From: Moraxellaceae bacterium
GTDB taxonomy: Bacteria > Pseudomonadota > Gammaproteobacteria > Pseudomonadales > Moraxellaceae
Length of the DNA: 19,159 bases
Reading direction: 5' to 3'
NCBI GenBank assembly: GCA_014378805.1
Contig: JACMMY010000284.1
Coordinates: 1-19,159, forward strand
Part shown: piece after piece, positions 7,665-14,546 of the stretch
Layout of the letters: each line of letters starts with the position of its first letter
Position numbering within the stretch: position 1 is the stretch's first letter
Program-made: the position numbers and the translations under genes
The notes under the pieces: generated by a model
Database searches by the model: none
The model's input: only the letters and a program-made list of their open reading frames with translations
Told to the model about the DNA's origin: nothing

Positions 7665-8013
7665 CAATCAACAGTTAAAACTTCTGACGCAAAATGACAA
7701 CTGATTATCAAAAATGCAATTGAGACCGACTATAACTGGCAAAAACAACAGTTCCCTTAGCATTTAGTTACATTTATAGATGTCGAGACGAACACATCGG
7801 CAAGTTCTGTCAGACAATACTAAGAACGAAAAATGGGATAAAAATACTGAAATCCAGTCGAATGGGTTTTATAAAACCCTTTAAATAACTGGACAAGATG
7901 ATTGTAAAATCAAAAGAAGAGAGATTTTTTATTATTAAATAATCAAAATTTCAGGTAAAAAAATACGTGTGGTCATCGCCTAAAACGACAAACCACACGC
8001 AAAATCGTGATCA
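7665..8013. repeat. Gap between metY and hydrolase with nested palindrome
   Basis: About 350 bp with no gene. It contains the perfect 16-bp palindrome GGGTTTTATAAAACCC at 7864-7879, enclosed by CCAGT (7854-7858) and ACTGG (7888-7892). On the minus strand this lies 122 bp beyond the metY stop. It lacks a proper T-run, so it is a weak terminator candidate or a small repeat. The remainder is AT-rich and shows nothing I can name. Confidence 0.4.
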
Positions 8014-9285
8014 TCAAACTTTAGCTAATGCTTGCTCCAAATCCGCAATGATGTCATCGATATGTTCCAATCCCACGGATAAACGAACCAGATCTTCACT
8101 GACACCGGCCTTAGCCAATTCTTCGCTATTCAACTGGCGATGTGTGGTCGTTGCAGGATGACATGCGAGGCTTTTTGCATCACCGATATTGACCAGACGT
8201 GTAATTAACTGCAAAGCATCAATCAATTTCGCTCCCGATTCAGCACCGCCTTTTACACCGAAAGACAAAATTCCAGATGCCTTGCCGTCCAGATATTTCT
8301 GCACCAAATGATGCTCACGATGATCAGGTAATCCCGCGTAATTGACCCAAACGACTTTCTCATGGTTTTGCAAATACTGAGCAACCTTGAGTGCATTTTC
8401 ACTGTGCCGCACGATACGCAAAGGCAACGTCTCGAGACCTTGTAAAATCTGAAATGCATTAAATGGACTTAATGCTGCACCCGTATTGCGTAGTGGAACC
8501 ACTCGTGCGCGGGCAATATAAGCAGCAGCACCAAGTGCTTCCACATAATTCACACCGTGATAACTCACGTCGGGCGTATTGAGACGTTTAAAGCGTTCTG
8601 GATAATCTCCCCACGGAAACTTGCCACTATCCACAATCACACCACCAATACTAGTGCCATGTCCCGCAATATATTTGGTCAACGAATGAACAACGATATC
8701 CACGCCGTGCTCAAAAGGACGACCTAGAATGGGTGTAGACACGGTACTATCGACAATCACAGGAATCCCGTGCTGGTGTGCAATTTCAGTAATTGCCTGC
8801 AAATCAACAATATTGCCCAATGGATTACCAATCGTTTCAGCAAAAACAGCTTTGGTTCGCGAATCAATCAACTTGGCAATTTCTTCAGGTTTCTGATAAT
8901 CAAAAAAGCGAACTTCGATACCTTGCAGGGGAAAAGTATGCGCAAATAAATTATAAGTTCCGCCATAAAGTGTCGATACGGAGATGATGTTATCGCCCGC
9001 TTCGGCAATCGTCTGAATCGCATAGGTAATCGCAGCCATACCTGACGCCACGGCAAGCGCCCCAATCCCACCCTCAAGTGCAGCCAAACGCTGTTCAAGC
9101 ACGGCTGTAGTTGGATTCATAATCCGTGTATAAATATTGCCTTGGACTTTAAGATCGAATAAATCAGCACCGTGTTGAGTACTATCAAAGGCATAGGATG
9201 TGGTCTGGTAAATCGGTACAGCAACTGATTTAGTAGTCGGTTCTGGACTGTAACCCGCATGAATGGCTAACGTTTCGGCCCTCAT
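8014..9285 (-). CDS. metY: O-acetylhomoserine sulfhydrylase (MetY)
   Basis: A PLP enzyme of the Cys/Met metabolism family that makes homocysteine from O-acetylhomoserine and sulfide, or takes part in methionine-side trans-sulfuration. I chose ATG 9285: AAGAGA precedes it and the protein then begins MRAETLAIHAGYSPEP, as usual for the family (423 residues). An upstream ATG at 9318 has no ribosome site and abuts a TATGAT that could be a -10 element. Family motifs include FDLKVQGNIYTRIMNPTT, ASGMAAI, and the PLP lysine K204 in HSLTKYIAGHGTSIGG. The very large SLTKY...GGVIVDSG region and length separate MetY from the shorter MetB/MetC. It is divergent from cysK, so both sulfide-using enzymes share one regulatory region. 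Confidence 0.88.
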   Translation of the reverse strand: MRAETLAIHAGYSPEPTTKSVAVPIYQTTSYAFDSTQHGADLFDLKVQGNIYTRIMNPTTAVLEQRLAALEGGIGALAVASGMAAITYAIQTIAEAGDNIISVSTLYGGTYNLFAHTFPLQGIEVRFFDYQKPEEIAKLIDSRTKAVFAETIGNPLGNIVDLQAITEIAHQHGIPVIVDSTVSTPILGRPFEHGVDIVVHSLTKYIAGHGTSIGGVIVDSGKFPWGDYPERFKRLNTPDVSYHGVNYVEALGAAAYIARARVVPLRNTGAALSPFNAFQILQGLETLPLRIVRHSENALKVAQYLQNHEKVVWVNYAGLPDHREHHLVQKYLDGKASGILSFGVKGGAESGAKLIDALQLITRLVNIGDAKSLACHPATTTHRQLNSEELAKAGVSEDLVRLSVGLEHIDDIIADLEQALAKV

Positions 9286-9587
9286 CTTGAATCTCTTGGC
9301 TGAATTTAATGAAGTCATATCATAACTAAATCGTAATCAAATACAGTAATTTCTCGTTCCAAAAAATTCAGCTATTCTTTTTCATATCTGAAGCATTATC
9401 CCTAGATCCTTATAATTTATATTGCAAAGCATTATAAATTCGATGATTTATCTTAACTTAATTCAATTAAAACAATATTTTGAATAAAATTCATTTACAC
9501 AAACTATTATTGATAAATCATGTGGTTTCGGTGCACCATTGGCGATATCAACTTTTCAGCATTATCCACCTAAAAAAAGACACGATC
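9286..9587. promoter_or_regulatory. Shared metY-cysK divergent control region
   Basis: About 300 bp separate the chosen starts. A near-perfect dyad, TTTATATTGC (9416-9425) and GCATTATAAA (9429-9438), has one mismatch and a 3-nt centre. TATAAT occurs at 9411-9416 on the plus strand, but without a good -35, which would suit an activator-dependent cysK promoter. TATGAT on the minus strand next to 9319 may be the metY -10. Which regulator binds (CysB, MetR or another) cannot be told; I did not find a TGAA-N5-TTCA MetR box. Confidence 0.4.
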
Positions 9588-10595
9588 ATGACTATAGGCA
9601 CTTCAAATACCGAACTAACAAACACCAATGCAGGCATTGCGATTTACCCATCAAATGCTGAATCCATCGGCAATACACCACTGATTCGCATCAATAAACT
9701 AGGCCCAGCTGGCGTGACGATTTTGGTCAAAACTGAAAGCCGTAATCCAGCGGGTTCTGTCAAATGCCGAATTGGTGCAAATTTAATTGCAGATGCTGAA
9801 GCGCGTGGCACGCTCAAAAAAGGCATGACCATCGTTGAACCGACGAGCGGGAATACAGGTATTGCGCTCGCATTTGTGGCTGCTGCAAAAGGCTATAAAA
9901 TCACGCTCACCATGCCTTCCAGCATGAGTTTAGAGCGCCGACAAGTGCTGAAAGCTTTAGGTGCTGATTTAATTTTGACCGATCCAGCACTCGGTATTAA
10001 AGGTTCTGTGGATGAAGCGCAGCGCATTAAAGATAGCAATCCTGATTTGTATTTCTTGCCACAACAGTTTGAAAATCCAGCGAATCCAGAAATTCACGTT
10101 AAAACCACTGGCCCTGAAATCTGGGCAGCCACAGGTGGTAATGTGGATGCATTTGTCGCTGGCGTAGGGACAGGTGGCACGATCAGCGGTGTCTCTCAAT
10201 ATTTTGAGCACGTCAGAGGAAAAGCAATACATAGTGTTGCGGTCGAACCGACAGAATCACCCATCATTACTCAAACGCGAAATGGTGAAGCCATCAAACC
10301 TGCGCCACATAAAATTCAAGGCATCGGTCCGAATTTTATTCCAAAGAACCTCGATTTATCAATCATTGATGAAGTTCAAACCGTGAGTAGCGAAGATGCT
10401 ATTGCATGGTCACGACGACTAGCTGCGGAGGAAGGTATTTTGTCTGGCCTTTCTTGTGGAGCTGCGATTGCAGCAGCAGTCAGAGTCGCAGAACGCCCAG
10501 AATGGCAAGGAAAAACCATTGTGGTGATTTTGCCAGACTCAGGTGAACGCTATTTATCGACCGTGTTGTTTGCGGGTTTATTTGATGAAGCGTAA
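9588..10595 (+). CDS. cysK: Cysteine synthase A (O-acetylserine sulfhydrylase)
   Basis: Makes L-cysteine and acetate from O-acetylserine and sulfide in the cytoplasm, using PLP. The order SIGNTPLIRINKLGPAG, the PLP lysine K59 in SRNPAGSVKCRIGAN, the substrate loop TSGNTG (86-91), the phosphate-binding GTGGTISG, and GLSCGAA near the C-terminus are those of gammaproteobacterial CysK. The SVKCRIG form favours CysK over CysM. I chose ATG 9588 (335 residues); the open frame extends to a TTG at 9480 but the extra 36 residues look unlike the family. The ribosome site is weak (AAAAGA). It is followed by an imperfect palindrome that may end its transcript. Confidence 0.9.
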   Translation: MTIGTSNTELTNTNAGIAIYPSNAESIGNTPLIRINKLGPAGVTILVKTESRNPAGSVKCRIGANLIADAEARGTLKKGMTIVEPTSGNTGIALAFVAAAKGYKITLTMPSSMSLERRQVLKALGADLILTDPALGIKGSVDEAQRIKDSNPDLYFLPQQFENPANPEIHVKTTGPEIWAATGGNVDAFVAGVGTGGTISGVSQYFEHVRGKAIHSVAVEPTESPIITQTRNGEAIKPAPHKIQGIGPNFIPKNLDLSIIDEVQTVSSEDAIAWSRRLAAEEGILSGLSCGAAIAAAVRVAERPEWQGKTIVVILPDSGERYLSTVLFAGLFDEA

Positions 10596-10608
10596 TTAAT
10601 CTCAGGTC

Positions 10609-10662
10609 ACTGAGCGGAGTCGAAGTACGTGCCAAATATCGTACATTTCAACGAAGCTCAGT
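10609..10662. repeat. Imperfect REP-like palindrome after cysK
   Basis: The left arm ACTGAGCGGAGTCGAAGTACG (first 20 bases shared in part) at 10609-10629 pairs with CGTACATTTCAACGAAGCTC plus AGT at 10640-10662. ACTGAGC, GTCGAA/GTTGAA and GTACG match, with the bases between mismatched. ACTGAGCGGAGTCGAAGT resembles dispersed palindromes in many bacterial genomes. It starts 13 bp after the cysK stop and may act as transcript end; no T-run follows. A further small stem (CGAGTA 10723-10728, TACTCG 10735-10740) precedes the next gene. Confidence 0.5.
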
Positions 10663-10769
10663 CCTCTCATCAGCGTTCTAAGTTTTAGGTTACATTCGCA
10701 ATTCCCTTGTAGTGAAAATCACCGAGTACTGGCATACTCGTGATAACTTTTTATCTCGATATTAAAATA

Positions 10770-11165
10770 ATGCATCCTCTTTCTATCGCCATATACGCCA
10801 TGTTTTCTGCAAGCGTACTTCCTTTATTCACTGCGGCACTGGCAAAAATTATTGGTCGCTTTCAACTCAAAGATAATCAAAACCCACGCACGTTTCAGCA
10901 GAACTTAACGGGTGTTGCTGCACGAATTCATGCAGCACAACTGAATAGTTACGAAACATTGCCCATTTTTCTCGCAGCAGTACTCACCGCAGAATATATG
11001 GTTGTTCCACAGCCAATGATTAACTACTTTGCTTGGGCTTATGTGTTTCTACGCGTACTGTATATTTTTACTTATGCTATTAATCTAGCAACGTTACGGT
11101 CGATCATTTGGACGATGGGATTTTTCTGTCCACTCTTTTTATTCTATATGGCTGCACGTCTTTAA
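10770..11165 (+). CDS. MAPEG-family membrane protein
   Basis: A 131-residue integral membrane protein with four predicted helices (about 4-24, 57-76, 82-105 and 108-128). The signature GVAARIHAAQLNSYETLPIF matches the conserved loop and second helix of MAPEG proteins (microsomal glutathione transferase/eicosanoid type). Bacterial members are poorly characterised; some have glutathione transferase or peroxidase activity. I chose ATG 10770 since MHPLSIAIYAMFSA begins the first helix; a GTG at 10740 is in frame. No ribosome site is obvious. It lies between cysK and ppa on the same strand, with ppa having its own -10. Confidence 0.8.
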   Translation: MHPLSIAIYAMFSASVLPLFTAALAKIIGRFQLKDNQNPRTFQQNLTGVAARIHAAQLNSYETLPIFLAAVLTAEYMVVPQPMINYFAWAYVFLRVLYIFTYAINLATLRSIIWTMGFFCPLFLFYMAARL

Positions 11166-11276
11166 AAACCACTTAGCGAGCTAACGTCATTTGCTTTTCA
11201 TATTTTGTTCGCATATTTATTGAAATATTTAACGCATTACCCACAGGCAAATTAAAACAAACTGACGTTTTCTCGG

Positions 11277-11282
11277 TATAAT
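11277..11282 (+). promoter_or_regulatory. ppa -10 element
   Basis: A consensus TATAAT lies 46 bp before the ppa start codon in an AT-rich gap. A matching -35 is poor. Its position overlaps the in-frame ATG at 11281, which argues that the longer ppa frame is not translated. Confidence 0.5.
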
Positions 11283-11328
11283 GCTGCGTGCAAATTTTCC
11301 TTTATTACTGACTAAAAGAGTGTATGTG

Positions 11329-11853
11329 ATGAGCTATAGCAGCATTCCACCGGGCAAAGATGCGCCCCATGACATTTACGTTGTCATCGAAATTCCAGCA
11401 AACAACGATCCAATCAAATACGAAATCGACAAAGATTCTGATGCATTGTTCGTAGATCGTTTCATGGGTACACCTATGTTCTACCCAGCGAACTATGGCT
11501 ACATTCCAAACACCCTGTCTGACGACGGTGACCCGCTTGACGTATTGGTTGTTACACCATACCCAGTCGTTGCTGGTTCAGTAATCCGTTGCCGCGTAGT
11601 TGGCAAATTGGACATGGAAGATGATGGCGGTATCGACGCTAAACTCATCGCTGTACCACATGACAAATTGACACCGCTGTACAAGCATGTTCAAGAATAC
11701 ACCGACTTGCCAGCGCTGCTGATCCAGCAAATCGAACATTTCTTCACCCATTACAAAGATCTTGAGCCAGGCAAATGGGTCAAAATCAGCGGATGGCAAA
11801 GTGCTGAAATCGCTCGCGAAGAAATCGTTAAATCAATCGCTGCAGCTAAGTAA
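11329..11853 (+). CDS. ppa: Inorganic pyrophosphatase, family I
   Basis: Hydrolyses pyrophosphate to phosphate in the cytoplasm and so drives biosynthetic reactions. The family I signature DDGDPLDVLVV is present with metal ligands D66, D71 and D103, as are FVDRFMGTPMFYPANYGYIP and the C-terminal HYKDLEPGKWVKISGW. At 174 residues it matches the E. coli enzyme in length. I chose ATG 11329 (MSYSSIPPGKDAPHDIY) with AAGAG upstream; the open frame from 11281 starts inside the likely -10 element. A strong terminator follows. Its codons look more optimised than those of its neighbours, as expected for a highly expressed enzyme. Confidence 0.95.
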   Translation: MSYSSIPPGKDAPHDIYVVIEIPANNDPIKYEIDKDSDALFVDRFMGTPMFYPANYGYIPNTLSDDGDPLDVLVVTPYPVVAGSVIRCRVVGKLDMEDDGGIDAKLIAVPHDKLTPLYKHVQEYTDLPALLIQQIEHFFTHYKDLEPGKWVKISGWQSAEIAREEIVKSIAAAK

Positions 11854-11881
11854 TTAGTCGCAAAGTTTGATGCAACAGAAG

Positions 11882-11906
11882 ATGCCCCTTAATTGGGGCA
11901 TTTTTT
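11882..11906 (+). terminator. Intrinsic terminator of ppa
   Basis: ATGCCCC (11882-11888) and GGGGCAT (11895-11901) form a GC-rich 7-bp stem with a TTAATT loop, followed directly by six T. It starts 28 bp after the ppa stop. Confidence 0.9.
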
Positions 11907-12002
11907 ATAGGAAAACGACTAGCAGCGTTCACCCTATTCTTGATAATCAGTTCTATCGCCACCATTAACTGTGTTAAATCACCTCTTTTACCGAGCGCTA
12001 AC

Positions 12003-12911
12003 ATGACGTCTAAAAAACCCAAAATCAATACCAATGCTGACGACACACGCCAGCGCTTTTTTATTGATAATAGTCCTGTGCGCGGCGATGTGGTGCATAT
12101 GACTTCCGCCTTACAAACCATACTAAAACAACGCGAATATCCAAAAGCCATCAAATTGATGCTGGGTGAAATGCTTGCGGCGGCCGCACTTCTAGCAACC
12201 ACACTGAAATTCAAAGGTCGCTTGAGCCTACAAGCGCAAGGCAGCGGTTCATTAAAATGGGTCATGGCAGAATGTACCGATCAAGGTGAATTACGCGGTC
12301 TCGCAGAGTTAGAAGACGGCGCAGATTTTAGTGATCTTGAAACCAGTGCCGAAGCATTGGATGCGCTGACGGATGCGGTACTGTTTATTAATATCGAACA
12401 TCAACATGGTGAGCGTTATCAAGGGATTGTGCCACTTGAAGAACCAACCATTGCGGGATGTTTGGCGCAATATTATTTACTGTCCGCACAAGTACCGACA
12501 CAAATTTGCCTCGCCTGTGATGGCGAACATGCGGCCGGGCTCCTAGTCCAATTATTACCTAGAAATAATGAAGCTGAACAAGAGTTGACTGACACGGACT
12601 TGTGGCCGCGTCTCACAATACTCACGCAAACACTGAAATCAGAAGAGCTGATTGAACTGCCTGCACAAGACATCTTGCATCGTTTGTATCACGAAGAAGA
12701 AGTGCGCTTGCCCGATGCAGAACCACTCAAATTCGGTTGCACCTGCTCGCGTGAACGTTGTATGGAAGCGTTAACCCAAGTCGGCAAAGATGCAGTCACT
12801 GAAATTTTATCCACTGAAGATGAAATTCAAATGGATTGCCAATTCTGCAATACGCATTATCGATTTAGTCCTGTTCAAGCGATGGCTTTGTTTGGATTGA
12901 AGGTGAGTTGA
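12003..12911 (+). CDS. hslO: Hsp33 redox-regulated chaperone
   Basis: Hsp33 is a holdase that is inactive when reduced and zinc-bound, and is switched on by oxidative unfolding. The 302-residue product has the N-terminal core (RQRFFIDNSPVRGDVVHM, QAQGSGSLKWVMAE) and the C-terminal zinc switch C246-x-C248 with C279-x-x-C282, 30 residues apart, as in the family. I chose ATG 12003; an in-frame TTG at 11940 would add 21 unrelated residues and overlaps the region just after the ppa terminator. The ribosome site is weak. The stop TGA (12909-12911) is part of the TGATT at the right inversion breakpoint, so the protein is unchanged whichever way the segment lies, but its downstream sequence and transcript end are not. 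Confidence 0.93.
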   Translation: MTSKKPKINTNADDTRQRFFIDNSPVRGDVVHMTSALQTILKQREYPKAIKLMLGEMLAAAALLATTLKFKGRLSLQAQGSGSLKWVMAECTDQGELRGLAELEDGADFSDLETSAEALDALTDAVLFINIEHQHGERYQGIVPLEEPTIAGCLAQYYLLSAQVPTQICLACDGEHAAGLLVQLLPRNNEAEQELTDTDLWPRLTILTQTLKSEELIELPAQDILHRLYHEEEVRLPDAEPLKFGCTCSRERCMEALTQVGKDAVTEILSTEDEIQMDCQFCNTHYRFSPVQAMALFGLKVS

Positions 12912-13294
12912 TTGACCCCGATGCTGTTCGCAGCCAGCTTGAGCGCATCGATTCGATTGGTATTGGGATTGCGATTGATGATTTTGGAACAGGTTATTCT
13001 TCCTTGAGTTACCTTAAGCGCTTACCGATTGATGTGCTAAAAATTGATCGTTGCTTTGTACTGGATATTGAAAAAGATGATGGCAGGGCGCTGGTACAAG
13101 CGATCATTGCGATGGCAAAGGCACTGGGATTATCTGTGGTTGCTGAAGGCGTAGAAACCGAAAGACAGTTACAAATTCTCAAAGATGTTGAATGTGATTA
13201 TGTGCAAGGCTACTACTACAGTCGGCCATTGTCTGATCAGAGCTTCCAAAAATTACTGAAACCAGTGGTGCATTCAATTAAAACTATTGAATGA
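12908..13294 (+). pseudogene. Detached C-terminal half of an EAL domain
   Basis: From I at 12911 the frame encodes IDPDAVRSQLERIDSIGIGI, then DDFGTGYSSLSYLKRLPIDV, LKIDR, VVAEGVET and QGYYYSRPLSDQ, which are the second half of a c-di-GMP phosphodiesterase domain. It lacks EAL, VNLS and ITES, so it cannot be catalytic alone. It picks up exactly where the minus-strand gene breaks at residue 712; joining them gives 838 residues with no gap or overlap. A TTG at 12908 overlaps the hslO stop (TTGA) and could allow some coupled translation; no in-frame ATG follows within the fragment's early part. The alternative, an independent EAL protein, is unlikely given the missing half. Confidence 0.85.
12909..12913. 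other. Right inversion breakpoint (TGATT)
   Basis: TGATT contains the hslO stop and the Ile codon that opens the detached EAL fragment. It is the inverted counterpart of 2304-2308. The bases on each side do not match, so shared sequence at the break is five bases. Confidence 0.8.
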
Positions 13295-13380
13295 CCTGTT
13301 TAGAGCAGGGTAGCTTTGTTCCAAAATGTGAGCTGCCAACGCAGCATTATGATTTCCATGAACACAAAGAGATGATGAAT

Positions 13381-14397
13381 ATGAATACAGTTCGCGCCTA
13401 CGCCGCTCATGCACCGAATGAACCTTTGCTGCCTTATGAATATGAAGCCGCTGAGCTCAAAGCCCATGAGGTTGAAGTCAAGGTTGATTACTGTGGTATT
13501 TGTCACTCAGATTTATCTGTGATTGATAATGAATGGGGCGGTACGGTATATCCCGTCGTTGGTGGGCATGAGATCATTGGTAAAGTGATCGCACTCGGTT
13601 CTCAGGCCCGTGGCTTGTCAATTGGACAAATGGTTGGTATTGGCTGGACTGCTGACAGTTGCCAGCATTGCAATCCATGCATTAGCGGTAAACAAAATCT
13701 GTGTGCGACTTCGACTGCGACGATTATCAAACATCATGGTGGTTTTGCTGAAACCGTCCGCGCAAGTTGGCAATGGGTGATTCCGTTGCCTGCTCATTTA
13801 GATCCAGCGAAAACAGGCCCAATGCTTTGTGGCGGAATTACGGTATTTGCACCCTTGTTACAACATAACACCTTACCGATTCATAAGGTTGGTGTGGTTG
13901 GTATCGGTGGCTTGGGCCACATGGCGATTAAACTTTTCAAAGCATGGGGCTGTGAAGTCACTGCGTTTAGTTCAAATCCTGACAAAATTGATGAGATAAA
14001 AGCGATGGGCGCGCATCATGTCATCTCTAGTCGAGACAAGCGGGAACTATCAAAAATTAAAGGAACATTGAATTTAATCGTTAGCACGGTCAACGTACCG
14101 CTTGAGTGGAATAGTTATTTAGCTGCGCTTGCACCAGAAGGAAAATTGCACGTGGTTGGCGCGGTATTAGAACCGATTCCTGTCCCTGCATTTAGTTTGA
14201 TCGGTGGTGCAAAAAGCGTTGCGGGTTCACCAACAGGTTCACCATGGGCACTGCGAACGATGTTGGCTTTTGCAGCGCGTCATGGGATTGCACCGCAAGT
14301 TGAGGAATATCCAATGTCAAAAATTAATGAAGCGATTGAGCATTTGAAGAGTGGTAAAGCACGTTATCGTGTGGTGTTAAAAGCCGACTTTGATTGA
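13381..14397 (+). CDS. Zinc-dependent alcohol dehydrogenase, CAD/YahK type
   Basis: A 338-residue medium-chain dehydrogenase that interconverts alcohols and aldehydes with NAD(P)H. The catalytic zinc site is shown by C38 in YCGICHSDL and H63-E64 in GGHEIIG. The structural zinc site is C94, C97, C100 and C108. The Rossmann motif GIGGLGHMAIKLFKAWG follows. The pattern matches the cinnamyl-alcohol-dehydrogenase group (YahK-like), which tends to be NADPH-linked and acts on a range of aldehydes; the substrate is not determined. I chose ATG 13381, 9 nt after AGAG; the open frame extends to 13291 but the first 30 residues are unlike the family. Its upstream region is the EAL fragment, so in the ancestral order it followed the intact GGDEF/EAL gene. 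Confidence 0.85.
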   Translation: MNTVRAYAAHAPNEPLLPYEYEAAELKAHEVEVKVDYCGICHSDLSVIDNEWGGTVYPVVGGHEIIGKVIALGSQARGLSIGQMVGIGWTADSCQHCNPCISGKQNLCATSTATIIKHHGGFAETVRASWQWVIPLPAHLDPAKTGPMLCGGITVFAPLLQHNTLPIHKVGVVGIGGLGHMAIKLFKAWGCEVTAFSSNPDKIDEIKAMGAHHVISSRDKRELSKIKGTLNLIVSTVNVPLEWNSYLAALAPEGKLHVVGAVLEPIPVPAFSLIGGAKSVAGSPTGSPWALRTMLAFAARHGIAPQVEEYPMSKINEAIEHLKSGKARYRVVLKADFD

Positions 14398-14478
14398 AAA
14401 TTACGGTTGGCGAGATATAAGCTAAGCTTGCTCTAATTTTGAGAACCAGTATGATGGCTTTGATCGAATCTAATCGCT

Positions 14479-14508
14479 GACTCTAGTGTGACTCTGCTAG
14501 AGTCACAC
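14479..14508 (+). terminator. Two mutually exclusive hairpins after the dehydrogenase gene
   Basis: GTGTGACTCT (14486-14495) pairs perfectly with AGAGTCACAC (14499-14508) around GCT. Alternatively GACTCTAG (14479-14486) pairs with CTAGAGTC (14497-14504). A T-run starts at 14515, six bases beyond the first stem. The site is 80-110 bp after the dehydrogenase stop and 40 bp before the GT41 start, so it is a terminator candidate or a leader switch. Confidence 0.5.
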
Positions 14509-14546
14509 GGATATATTTTTTAAATCTCTTTGTTAGTATGTAGTTT

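Noticed and set aside
11846..12265. Minus-strand 139-codon frame opposite hslO
   Set aside because: It overlaps the well-supported hslO gene and the ppa terminator, and its translation resembles no family.
2298..12902. TTGAAG present near both breakpoints (2298-2303 and 12897-12902)
   Set aside because: The two copies are in direct, not inverted, orientation, so they cannot have mediated the inversion; probably chance.
2304..12913. A programmed, recombinase-driven invertible segment
   Set aside because: Shared sequence at the breaks is only five bases, no longer inverted repeat flanks the segment and no site-specific recombinase is encoded in the window. A reversible switch remains possible only if other evidence appears.
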